A DNA stretch of 64,000 nt from Micromonospora sp. H61 (GTDB lineage: Bacteria > Actinomycetota > Actinomycetes > Mycobacteriales > Micromonosporaceae), in the NCBI RefSeq assembly GCF_018070325.1, contig NZ_JAGPXY010000021.1, positions 1-64,000 on the forward strand, read 5' to 3'. Each line of letters starts with the position of its first letter. The first letter of the stretch is position 1. Below are positions 1 through 7,003 of the stretch, piece by piece. The notes under the pieces were generated by a model. That model was not told where the DNA came from, did not search any database, and saw nothing but the letters and a program-made list of their open reading frames with translations. The position numbers and the translations under genes were made by a program.

Positions 1-1040
1 GGTACCCCGGGGCTGCCGCGTCCGTCGGTGGCCGGATGGCCAGTTACCTCTCCTTCGCCGGCAGCGCGGGGCTCGTTGCACGCCGGTTCCTGGGCGACGT
101 GGACGCGCTCTACGTCTTTCAACTGCCCGCCACGACGTTCGCCGCCGCCGCGGTGCTCCGGTTGCTCGGGCGGGTGCCGGCGGTACTGCACGTGCAGGAC
201 GTCTGGACCAGCGACGGCGCGGACGAGGGGGGCGAGGGGCGCTGGGCGGCGCGGATGGGCAGCACGATGACCCGGATCTACCGGACCGCGGCGCGAATCG
301 CGGTCGCGGCGCCGTCGATGCGGGACCTGGTGGTCGCCGCCGGCGCCGACCCGGCCCGGGTCCGGCTGGTGCTGAACTGGACCGACGAGCGGATCTTCTA
401 CCCGGCGACACCCGGCGCGGCGGCCCGCCAGTTGGTCCGTCGCGACGGTCGGTGCGTGGTGATGCACGCCGGGACCATCGGGGCGCGGCAGGGACTGGAG
501 ACAGCGGTCCGTGCGGCCGCGGCACTGGACCGGACGATGGATCTGGTCCTGGTCGGTTCGGGCGCGGCGGAGCGGCGGGTGCGGGGGCTCGCCGCCGAGT
601 TGGGCGCGGAGAACGTCCGTTTCCTGGAGCGGCGGTCACCGGTCGACATGCCCGAGCTGTACGCCGCCGCCGACTACCAGCTGGTCATGTTGCGCGACCT
701 TCCGGAGCTGCGCGGCACGGTACCCGGCAAACTCCAGGCCGCGCTCTCCTGCGCCGCGCCGGTGATCGCGTCAGCGGGTGGGGACACGGCCGAGCTTGTC
801 GAACGGGTTCGGGCTGGGTTGTCCTGCCCGCCCGAGGACTGGGCGGCATTGGCCGACAGGTTCTGGTTGGCAGCCACCATTGCGCCGCCGACCCGCACCG
901 AGATGGGTCGCCGGGGGCGGGCCGCGTACCTGCGCGAGATGTCGCTGCCGGCCGGCGTGGACCAGATCGAACGGCTGTTGCACGAGGCGGCCGGACGGGT
1001 CACTGAGCCCGCCACGGCACCACGAAGAAAGCTCGCCTAA
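1..1040 (+). CDS. Glycosyltransferase family 4 (GT-B), 5' end outside window
   Basis: The reading frame is already open at base 3, so the gene begins before the window. The first in-window ATG (36) is probably internal. What remains is the end of the acceptor domain followed by the donor domain of a GT-B enzyme. Visible signs are a beta strand with LHVQDVW, the interdomain stretch VLNWTDERIFYP, the donor-domain opening VVMHAGTIGARQGLETAV and a late P-G-K-L-Q-A-A-L segment typical of GT4 nucleotide-sugar binding. Family members transfer a sugar from a nucleotide donor to a lipid-linked or polysaccharide acceptor at the cytoplasmic membrane; the real substrate cannot be read here. About 60-80 N-terminal residues appear to be missing. 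The next gene, a DUF4012 protein, is often found in exopolysaccharide loci, which supports a cell-surface glycan role (inference). Confidence 0.75.
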   Translation, partial: YPGAAASVGGRMASYLSFAGSAGLVARRFLGDVDALYVFQLPATTFAAAAVLRLLGRVPAVLHVQDVWTSDGADEGGEGRWAARMGSTMTRIYRTAARIAVAAPSMRDLVVAAGADPARVRLVLNWTDERIFYPATPGAAARQLVRRDGRCVVMHAGTIGARQGLETAVRAAAALDRTMDLVLVGSGAAERRVRGLAAELGAENVRFLERRSPVDMPELYAAADYQLVMLRDLPELRGTVPGKLQAALSCAAPVIASAGGDTAELVERVRAGLSCPPEDWAALADRFWLAATIAPPTRTEMGRRGRAAYLREMSLPAGVDQIERLLHEAAGRVTEPATAPRRKLA

Positions 1041-1137
1041 AGGACGAGAAATGCAATAACGGTACGAACTTCCCTCAGGCGTGCTAAGAACGTCAGGGAA
1101 TCGACCTTCTGTCCGGTTCCGCGAATGGGAGTTAGGT

Positions 1138-2922
1138 GTGACGGTGAGCGAACGTCCGATCCGGCGGCGGAGCCGGTCCCGGCGTCGTCGGCGGGCCCGA
1201 CTGCGACGGGCCCTCCTTGGCGCCCTGGTGGTGGGCTCGCTGCTACTGGCGACGGCCGGGTGGATCGGCTTCCGCGGCTGGCAGGCGCGCACTCACCTGC
1301 TCAACGCCGCTGGCCTGGCCCGAGAGTTGAGCGCCCAGATCGTCGGTGGGGACACCGACCGCGCCCTGCGGACGCTCGCCGCCCTCCAGGAGCAGGCCGG
1401 CGCGGCCCGCTCGGCAACGGCCGACCCGGGTTGGCAGCTCGGACGGCGTACGCCGATCGCCGGCGACGACCTCGACGCCGTCGCGCAGATCGCCGTCGCC
1501 ATCGACGAACTGGCCCGGCACGCGTTCCCGACCCTGCTCCGGACGGACCTGGCCAGCCTGGTGCCGACCGGCGGCGGGGTGGACCTCGCCCGGCTCGCCG
1601 CCGTCTCCACGGAGCTGACCGGGGTGCACGAGTCGGTGCAACGTACCCGCCAGAACCTGGCGGCGGTGCCAGCCGACAGCCTGGTCAGCCAGATCCGGCA
1701 GGCGCTGAGCGATCTGCGCGACGAGATCGACCGGTTGGCCAGCCTCACCACGGCTGCCGACCAGGGTGCCCGCCTCCTCCCGCCGCTGCTCGGCGCGAAC
1801 GGCCCACGCCGCTACCTGCTCGTCTCGCAGAACCTCGCCGAGTTGCGCGCCACCGGCGGCATGTTCGGCGCGTACGCGATGATCGAGGCGGAGAACGGCA
1901 AGGTCAAGATGGGCAAGCAGGGCAGCACGTCCTCGCTCGGTCAGTTCACCCCGGCGTTGAAGGTGCCCGCCGAGACCAGGGCCCTCTGGACGGACCTGCC
2001 CGGCATCTACCCCGCCGACGTCAACCTGTCCCCGCACTTCCCGACCGCCGCCACGCTGTACCGCGAGATGTTCCGGCGCAAGACCGGCACCACTGTCGAC
2101 GGCGTGCTCGCCGTCGATCCGGTGGTGCTGTCCTACCTGCTCAAGGCGACCGGTCCGGTGCTGGTGCCCGGCGGCGTCCCGCTCGCCAGCGAGAAGGTCG
2201 TACAGACCCTGCTGAACGACAGCTACCAGCGCCTCGACGTCAAACAGCAGGACGAGTTCTTCGCGGCGTCGGCGTCGGCGGTGTTCGACGCCTTCTTCAA
2301 GAAGAATGTCAACCCACGGGTGTTGTTGTCCGCATTTGACCGTGCTATCACTGAACGCCGGATATTGTTCTGGAGTGCCCGACCTGAGGAACAGCGGACA
2401 TTCGGCGAAAGCCGGATGGCCGGGACGCTTCCGGAACAGGACACCGTGCCGACCGTCGGCGTGTTCCTCAACGACGGCAGCGGCGCGAAGCTCGGCTACT
2501 ACCTGCGGCCGACGGCGAACCTGACGGTCGGCGAATGCCGATCGGACGGTCGCCGTGAGCTCCGGCTGCGGGTGACCCTGCGCTCAACGGCGCCGAAGTC
2601 CGGACTTAGCAAATCCGTGCTCGGCCTCGGCCTGGCTGGCGATCCGTACACCGCCCGAACGTTGGTGTCGATCTTCAGTCCGGCTGGTGGAGCGGTGCTG
2701 GAGGCCCGACTGGACGGGGCCGAGACGGCGCTTGGCAGCGGCACCGAACGCCGCCGCCAGGTAGCCACGGCCAGCGTCGACGTCGGCCCCGGCGCCGAGA
2801 GAGCGCTGGAGGTCACCGTGCTGACGGCCAAGACCGGCGTCGGGCAGGCCGAGCTGTGGCTGACCCCCACCGCCAGCCCCTGGACCACCCAAGTTCATTC
2901 CGCACCAAGCTGTGATCAGTAG
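1138..2922 (+). CDS. DUF4012 membrane-anchored extracellular protein
   Basis: About 594 residues. I place the start at GTG 1138 because GGGA (1127-1130) sits 7 bases upstream; an earlier in-frame GTG at 1081 has no ribosome site. The N terminus is very Arg-rich, then a single hydrophobic helix (LLGALVVGSLLLATAGWIGF) anchors the protein, leaving the bulk outside. A helical region around 40-210 precedes the DUF4012 core, whose signature QNLAELRATGGMFGAY is clear. Members of this family lie in actinobacterial surface-polysaccharide loci; their biochemical activity is not established. Its stop codon overlaps the ribosome site of the LPXTG-protein gene downstream, so the two are almost certainly co-translated. 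Confidence 0.85.
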   Translation: MTVSERPIRRRSRSRRRRRARLRRALLGALVVGSLLLATAGWIGFRGWQARTHLLNAAGLARELSAQIVGGDTDRALRTLAALQEQAGAARSATADPGWQLGRRTPIAGDDLDAVAQIAVAIDELARHAFPTLLRTDLASLVPTGGGVDLARLAAVSTELTGVHESVQRTRQNLAAVPADSLVSQIRQALSDLRDEIDRLASLTTAADQGARLLPPLLGANGPRRYLLVSQNLAELRATGGMFGAYAMIEAENGKVKMGKQGSTSSLGQFTPALKVPAETRALWTDLPGIYPADVNLSPHFPTAATLYREMFRRKTGTTVDGVLAVDPVVLSYLLKATGPVLVPGGVPLASEKVVQTLLNDSYQRLDVKQQDEFFAASASAVFDAFFKKNVNPRVLLSAFDRAITERRILFWSARPEEQRTFGESRMAGTLPEQDTVPTVGVFLNDGSGAKLGYYLRPTANLTVGECRSDGRRELRLRVTLRSTAPKSGLSKSVLGLGLAGDPYTARTLVSIFSPAGGAVLEARLDGAETALGSGTERRRQVATASVDVGPGAERALEVTVLTAKTGVGQAELWLTPTASPWTTQVHSAPSCDQ

Positions 2923-2935
2923 GAGGGAACCAATC

Positions 2936-3565
2936 ATGCGGCTATCCCGCATCATCATGGCGCTCACGGTCGGCCTGGCCGTGGTGGCCGTGCCGACGGC
3001 AGCGGGGGCGGCACAGCCGCAGCCGACGCCCAGCGCCACCACCGACCCGCCGCAACCGCCGCCGTACCCGCCGACCGCCGCGTCGCTGACCGTCAACCGC
3101 CCGACGATCTTCCTGGGCGAGACGGTGGTGCTGACCGGCACCAACTTCGGCCCGAACGAGACCGTCGACATCACCGTGACTGTCACTCCGCAGGCCGCTC
3201 CGGCCGGCGGTGCGGCTCCGGCTCGCCGCAGCGACGGCAGCACCGTGGCCATGGCCCCGGTGGCCTACCAGGCGAGCGCGCCTCTGCACTTCACGGCGTA
3301 CACCGACGGTCAGGGTCGCTTCACCAAGAGCTACAAGCCGTCGGTGACGGGTCTGCTGACCTTCACCGCCACGGGCCGGGAGTCCGGCCGTACCGCCACC
3401 ACCGAGCTGCGGGTGCTGCACAAGAAGCAGCCGCTGCCCGTCACGGGTGACAGCCTCGGCACGCCCATGAAGCTCGGTGGCGGCCTGGTCGGCGCCGGAG
3501 CGGTGATGCTGCTGCTGACCCTGGCCTGGCGTCGCCGCCAGCGCTTCGGTGGTGCGGCGCACTAA
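2936..3565 (+). CDS. LPXTG-type cell-wall-anchored protein with Ig-like domain
   Basis: About 209 residues. ATG 2936 is chosen because AGGAGGG (2921-2927) lies 8-9 bases upstream. It has a signal peptide (1-26, ending AAGAA), a Pro/Thr-rich spacer (27-48), one beta-sandwich domain (about 49-160) beginning with SLTVNRPTIFLGE, then the sortase signal LPVTG (167-171), a hydrophobic stretch (about 178-195) and a basic tail RRRQR. This order is that of a sortase substrate that becomes covalently linked to peptidoglycan. No sortase gene is in the window. Coupling to the DUF4012 gene suggests the two act together at the cell surface (inference). Confidence 0.85.
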   Translation: MRLSRIIMALTVGLAVVAVPTAAGAAQPQPTPSATTDPPQPPPYPPTAASLTVNRPTIFLGETVVLTGTNFGPNETVDITVTVTPQAAPAGGAAPARRSDGSTVAMAPVAYQASAPLHFTAYTDGQGRFTKSYKPSVTGLLTFTATGRESGRTATTELRVLHKKQPLPVTGDSLGTPMKLGGGLVGAGAVMLLLTLAWRRRQRFGGAAH

Positions 3566-3600
3566 TCCACACCACCGGGCTGCGCCCGGTTAGCACTCAA

Positions 3601-3636
3601 GCTGGCGCCCGTCGGAACACTCCGACGGGCGCCAGC
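3601..3636. terminator. Perfect 16-bp stem hairpin, probable terminator
   Basis: A perfect inverted repeat with 16-bp arms (3601-3616 and 3621-3636) closes on the tetraloop ACAC, 35 bases after the LPXTG gene. A smaller hairpin, ACCGGGC-TGC-GCCCGGT (3574-3590), sits just before it. There is no U-run, as is common for high-GC actinobacterial terminators. The stem would work on either strand. Confidence 0.75.
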
Positions 3637-3640
3637 CTGT

Positions 3641-3742
3641 TCAGACGTCCAGCGCCGTCGCGTCGAGCCTCAGCCCGGCCCGAACCTTTTCGCCGGCGAC
3701 AGTCTCTTCCCAGGCGGGGTGGGTCACATCCGCGAATGGCCG
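3641..3742 (-). pseudogene. Possible C-terminal remnant of an unknown gene
   Basis: On the minus strand a 33-codon frame ends in TGA at 3641-3643 and is stopped upstream at 3743-3745. It reads like a normal protein tail (FADVTHPAWEETVAGEKV, ending LDATALDV). A different frame continues upstream with the plausible strand TVIAVTA, as if one frameshift separated them. The perfect hairpin just downstream could have been its terminator. I do not recognise the family. It may be chance in GC-rich DNA. Confidence 0.2.
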
Positions 3743-3850
3743 TCACCGCGATCACCGTGCGGGCGCCGCCCGGTCTGTGCGCCCGCCATGTTCCGATGGG
3801 CACGATGTCCGCCTTGCCGCCTTTGCGCAGGTCGCTTCATTCGTGATGGA

Positions 3851-3920
3851 CTCGGGTTTCGTGAAGTCGGGGTGTCCGGTTTCCCGGAATGCCCCGACTT
3901 CCGGGAAACCGAGTGGATCA
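3851..3920. repeat. Dispersed palindromic (REP-like) element, copy 1
   Basis: An imperfect palindrome with arms of about 18 bp (3855-3872 and 3892-3910, core GAAGTCGGGG) encloses an inner TCCGG/CCGGA hairpin and ends in GAGTGGATCA. A close relative lies at 12543-12603 and a partial arm near 13750. The two full copies both lie upstream of the lysozyme-like paralogues. The rest of 3743-3960 shows no gene or other signal. Confidence 0.6.
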
Positions 3921-4020
3921 AGCGGGCGGCGGCCGGTTCGACGCCGTGGGCCCGGCGCCGGATGGGTGGTTTGCCCGTTGGTGGGTGTTTGTGGGGTGTG
4001 GTCGGGCGCACTCGTGGGCC

Positions 4021-4231
4021 GGAATCATGGCCGGGCCGGGGTCGTTACACACCCTGACGATCGCAGCACCACCGACCCGCCGCCGGACCCCTGAGGGCTG
4101 GTCGCGCAGGTTGGAATGCCAGCCTCCACCCGGTCGTTACAGTCCCCACGAACGACCACCGGGCACCGCCTCGATGAGGGTGCTGATGGGTGGGCCGACC
4201 CCGGAATGACCCCGGCCCGCCGGTCGTTACA
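4021..4231 (+). promoter_or_regulatory. Three tandem ECF-sigma-type promoter motifs (copy A)
   Basis: GGAAT followed by exactly 17 bases and CGTTACA occurs three times, at 4021-4049, 4113-4141 and 4203-4231, about 90 bases apart. GGAAT-N18-GTT matches the known layout of ECF sigma promoters of the sigma-R/SigH kind (-35 GGAAT, -10 GTT). The spacers differ in sequence while the boxes do not, which argues for function. The last -10 box lies about 180 bases before the start codon. Confidence 0.65.
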
Positions 4232-4342
4232 CAGGGACCCGGCGCCACGAGCCCCGCTCGCCAGGTCGCCGACCTAGACGCCCGACCGGGCGTCACCCCC
4301 AAGACTTTCCCCCTTGTTAGTGCAGCGCCGGACGAGGTGCTC

Positions 4343-4383
4343 ACACCCATCACCGCCGTCCCCCTCTTTGGCGGTGTGGGTGT
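4343..4383 (+). promoter_or_regulatory. Leader hairpin just upstream of the ribosome site
   Basis: ACACCC (4343-4348) and CACCGCC (4351-4357) pair with GGCGGTG (4370-4376) and GGGTGT (4378-4383), leaving the small loop region GTCCCCCTCTTT. The ribosome site GAAGGAG follows within 10 bases. The stem is unchanged in the second copy (13027-13067). It may set mRNA stability or translation; it has no U-run, so it is unlikely to be a terminator. Confidence 0.5.
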
Positions 4384-4407
4384 TCTACCCCCGAAGGAGC
4401 TACCCCC

Positions 4408-4992
4408 ATGAACACGATCATGCGTAAGAGCATGCTGTCTGTTGCTGGTCTCGCGTTCGCCGGTGGTGTGTTCGCCGGCCCGGTCGCCCACGTGGCCAAC
4501 CCGGTCGACGCCAAGCCCGTGGCGGTTGCGGTGCAGGCCGACAAGCCCGACATCAGCAAGCTGATCCCGCACGGCACGCAGGGCGAGCAGTCCCGGATCC
4601 CCCTCAACGATGAGCAGACGGCGAATGTGAAGGCGATCATCGCGGCCACGAAGAAGGCCGGTCTGCCGGAGCGGGCCGCGGTCATCTCGATCGCGACGAG
4701 CCTGCAGGAGTCGAAGCTGGAGAACCTGGGTCACCTGGGTGACCGGAACGACCATGACTCGCTGGGCCTGTTCCAGCAGCGCCCGAGCTCGGGTTGGGGC
4801 ACCCCGGAGCAGATCACCGACCCCGAGTACTCGACGACCGCGTTCCTCAAGGGCCTCAAGCAGGTCGACGGCTGGCAGGACATGCCGCTGACCGACGCCG
4901 CCCAGACCGTACAGGTGTCGGCCTACCCGGACGCCTACGCCCAGTGGGAGCAGCAGGCCGCCGACCTCGTCGGCCAGCACTGGAACAGCTGA
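4408..4992 (+). CDS. Secreted lysozyme-like (transglycosylase-fold) protein, paralogue 1
   Basis: 194 residues; ATG 4408 follows GAAGGAG (4393-4399). A signal peptide (about 1-29, ending in FAGPVAHVA) is followed by a variable spacer and a lysozyme-like domain (about 65-194). Its signatures are a likely catalytic Glu in SLQESKLENL, then LGDRNDHDSLGLFQQRP and the tail segment SAYPDAYAQWEQQA. Related actinobacterial domains are fused to, or found with, peptidoglycan hydrolases, so cleavage or binding of peptidoglycan outside the cell is likely. Nearly identical to 13092-13658 in the domain but different in the spacer (residues about 30-65). Expression probably depends on the ECF-type promoters upstream, which suggests an envelope- or redox-stress response (inference). 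Confidence 0.8.
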   Translation: MNTIMRKSMLSVAGLAFAGGVFAGPVAHVANPVDAKPVAVAVQADKPDISKLIPHGTQGEQSRIPLNDEQTANVKAIIAATKKAGLPERAAVISIATSLQESKLENLGHLGDRNDHDSLGLFQQRPSSGWGTPEQITDPEYSTTAFLKGLKQVDGWQDMPLTDAAQTVQVSAYPDAYAQWEQQAADLVGQHWNS

Positions 4993-5045
4993 CCCACGGC
5001 ACCTGCGGAAACCCGCGCACCTGAGCACCACCGCACGACACCGAC

Positions 5046-5082
5046 CGCTGGCCGGCACCCGCAACCCGGGTGCCGGCCAGCG
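5046..5082. terminator. 15-bp perfect stem, convergent bidirectional terminator
   Basis: Arms 5046-5060 and 5068-5082 (CGCTGGCCGGCACCC and its complement) enclose a 7-base loop. It sits between the end of the lysozyme-like gene and the end of the opposing MFS gene, so it can serve both. Confidence 0.75.
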
Positions 5083-5093
5083 GCGTACCCCGG

Positions 5094-6533
5094 TCAGTTC
5101 TTGTGGTTGTGGCTCCGCCAGATGTCGAGCAGCGCGGTGATCAGCGCGAGCGCGATGATGCCGGTGGCGAGCATGAGGGACTGTTCGAAGGCGTTGGTCC
5201 AGTCGCCGCGGCTGTCGGCCAACGTGGAGAAGAACAAGGAGCCGACGGCGGCGATGCCGGCGGCGGCGCCGATCCGCTGGCCGGTCTGGAGCATGCCAGC
5301 GCCGCTGCCGGCCTGCCCGACCGGCACCTCGGAGAGGGTGATCGTCTGGTTGGGGGCGATCACCAGCCCACTGCCGATGCCGGCGACGAGCAGTGGGCCG
5401 GCGGTGACCCAGGGCGCGGGGGCGCCCGGGAAGAGGTGCAGTGCGATCACCGTGGCGGCCAGTCCGACCACCACGGTGAGCAGTCCGATGGCGACCAGTG
5501 GTCGGCCGAAACGGTTGACGATGCGGCCACCGAGCACGGCGGCGGCCGCCGAGCCGAGGGCGAAGGGGGTGATGGCCAGGCCGGCGACGAGGGCGCTGTA
5601 GCCGAGCCCCATCTGCAGGAACAGGGTGAAGATGAAGAAGATCGCGGTGAAGCCGCCGAAGTAGACGAGCGCCAGGATCGAGCCCAGCGTGTACGACTGG
5701 AAGCTGAACAGTCGGAGGTCGAACAGGGGTTGGTGGTGGCGTGCGTACCGTCGTTCCCAGAGCCCGAAGGCGACCAGCACCGCCAGGCCGACCGGGATGA
5801 GCGCCCACTTCCACGGCGTCCGCCACTGCTGCTCCTGCACCAGTGGCAGCAGGACCAGGACCACACCGACGCCGAGCAGTAGGACGCCGACGGGGTCGAG
5901 TCGATGCCAGCCGGGTTGGCCGCCGGCTCGGCCGGGCAGCAGCCGCCAGCCGAGGATCACCGCGAGGACACCGACCGGCACGTTGACGAAGAAGACCCAG
6001 CGCCAGCCGTGTTCGTCGCCGCCGATGGCGATGAGCAGTCCGCCGAGCAACGGCCCGACGGCGGTGGAGATACCGATGGTGGCGCCGAGCAACCCGAACG
6101 GCCGGGCACGTTCGGGCCCCCGGAACAGTTGCTGGATCAGCCCGATGACCTGCGGGTTGACGACGCCGGCGGCGGCGCCCTGCAGCAGTCGGGCGATGAC
6201 CAGCCAGGTCGGGGAGGTGGCGAGGCCGGCGAGCGCGCTGGTGATGGTGAACAGCGCGATGCCGAAGACGAACGCGTTGCGCCGACCGCGGGCGTCGCCG
6301 AACCGGCCGGCGGGCACCAGCGCCAGGCCGAAGGTGAGCGCGTACCCGGAGAGAATCCACTGCAGGTCGCTCGACGACGCGTGCAGCGCCCGGTCGATGG
6401 AGGGCACGGCCACGTTGACGATGCTCACGTCGAGCAGCGTCATGAACGCGGCGACGAGTCCGACGCCGACCGCCTGCCAGCGTCGGCGATTCTCGGCCGC
6501 TGTCACCGGCTGCGGCGTCTGCGCCGCGCTCAT
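5094..6533 (-). CDS. MFS drug exporter, DHA2 (14-TM) family
   Basis: 479 residues, rich in hydrophobic helices, with the DHA2 signatures LDVSIVNVAVPSI in helix 1, GRFGDARGRRN in the first cytoplasmic loop (motif A) and RLLQGAAAGVVNP in helix 4. A central linker with WERRYARHH divides the two halves. Members expel cationic or amphipathic drugs using proton-motive force. The start ATG 6533 is the only good N terminus. The small winged-helix gene (6619-6855) just upstream in the same direction may control or accompany it, though no operator could be recognised in the 85-base gap. Confidence 0.85.
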   Translation of the reverse strand: MSAAQTPQPVTAAENRRRWQAVGVGLVAAFMTLLDVSIVNVAVPSIDRALHASSSDLQWILSGYALTFGLALVPAGRFGDARGRRNAFVFGIALFTITSALAGLATSPTWLVIARLLQGAAAGVVNPQVIGLIQQLFRGPERARPFGLLGATIGISTAVGPLLGGLLIAIGGDEHGWRWVFFVNVPVGVLAVILGWRLLPGRAGGQPGWHRLDPVGVLLLGVGVVLVLLPLVQEQQWRTPWKWALIPVGLAVLVAFGLWERRYARHHQPLFDLRLFSFQSYTLGSILALVYFGGFTAIFFIFTLFLQMGLGYSALVAGLAITPFALGSAAAAVLGGRIVNRFGRPLVAIGLLTVVVGLAATVIALHLFPGAPAPWVTAGPLLVAGIGSGLVIAPNQTITLSEVPVGQAGSGAGMLQTGQRIGAAAGIAAVGSLFFSTLADSRGDWTNAFEQSLMLATGIIALALITALLDIWRSHNHKN

Positions 6534-6618
6534 CGCGCCCCCCGTCGACCCTCGGTCGTCAATGGTTGACCGCTACCCGGGTCTTCGGGGGGCGAACCGT
6601 GTCGGGTGGTTCCGTCGG

Positions 6619-6855
6619 TCACGCCATCTGGCGGGCGCAGAACCGGGGACCGAAGTCGAGGCCTGCCATCGGTGAGTCCTCGCGGTGCAGCAGGCCCTTC
6701 TCGGTGAGCAGGTGCAGGGGGCTGCCCACCTGCTCCTGGGTGAGCCCGGATTCCTCGGCGATCAGGTCCGGGTACGGCACCTGCCCGCGTGCCTCGAGGG
6801 TGGTGACCGCCTGGTACACCCGTTGCTCGGCCTCCGACAGTTGCACCTGCTGCAT
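6619..6855 (-). CDS. Small winged-helix DNA-binding protein
   Basis: 78 residues; ATG 6855 has AAGGAGG five bases upstream. The whole protein looks like a single winged helix: helix 1 (LSEAEQRVYQAVTTLEARG), helix 2 and recognition helix (YPDLIAEESGLTQEQVGSPLHLL) and the wing (EKGLLHREDSP). It has no extra effector domain, so a signal would have to act through another protein or through dosage. It lies upstream of the MFS exporter on the same strand and back-to-back with the flavoprotein gene at 7004, making either a possible target (inference). Confidence 0.6.
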   Translation of the reverse strand: MQQVQLSEAEQRVYQAVTTLEARGQVPYPDLIAEESGLTQEQVGSPLHLLTEKGLLHREDSPMAGLDFGPRFCARQMA

Positions 6856-6991
6856 GGTTCCTCCTTGTGCTCGTCCGCCACCGCGGTGGCGGTTGCCGTG
6901 CGCCGGTTACCCCCTCGGTGCCCGAAGATGCACACCCGATCGGGCGGTCGCGACGGCGGGCGGGTCCGGCGGTGCGGCCGGGGAGGTGCCC

Positions 6992-6997
6992 TAGGCT
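6992..6997 (+). promoter_or_regulatory. Candidate -10 box for a leaderless transcript
   Basis: TAGGCT ends 6 bases before the GTG start at 7004, placing the transcription start on the start codon itself. No ribosome site is needed in leaderless actinobacterial mRNAs. A matching -35 box is weak. Confidence 0.4.
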
Positions 6998-7003
6998 GCT
7001 TCC

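Larger units (their letters stand above)
3961..5082 (+). repeat. Direct duplication, copy A (leader + gene + terminator)
   Basis: From GATGGGTGGTTTGCCCGTTG onward the sequence matches 12647-13737 almost base for base, through the promoters, leader hairpin, ribosome site, the 3' three-quarters of the coding region and the terminator stem. Divergence is concentrated just after the signal-peptide codons. This is an ancestral duplication of a whole transcription unit, about 8.7 kb apart in direct orientation. Confidence 0.85.

Noticed and set aside
4049..4407. c-di-AMP (ydaO-type) riboswitch before the lysozyme-like genes
   Set aside because: Such switches often precede wall hydrolases in actinobacteria, but the conserved ydaO core motifs are not present; repeats here fit promoters instead.
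4045..6360. 771-codon minus-strand frame
   Set aside because: It crosses the lysozyme-like gene, its promoters and a terminator, and shadows the MFS gene in another frame.
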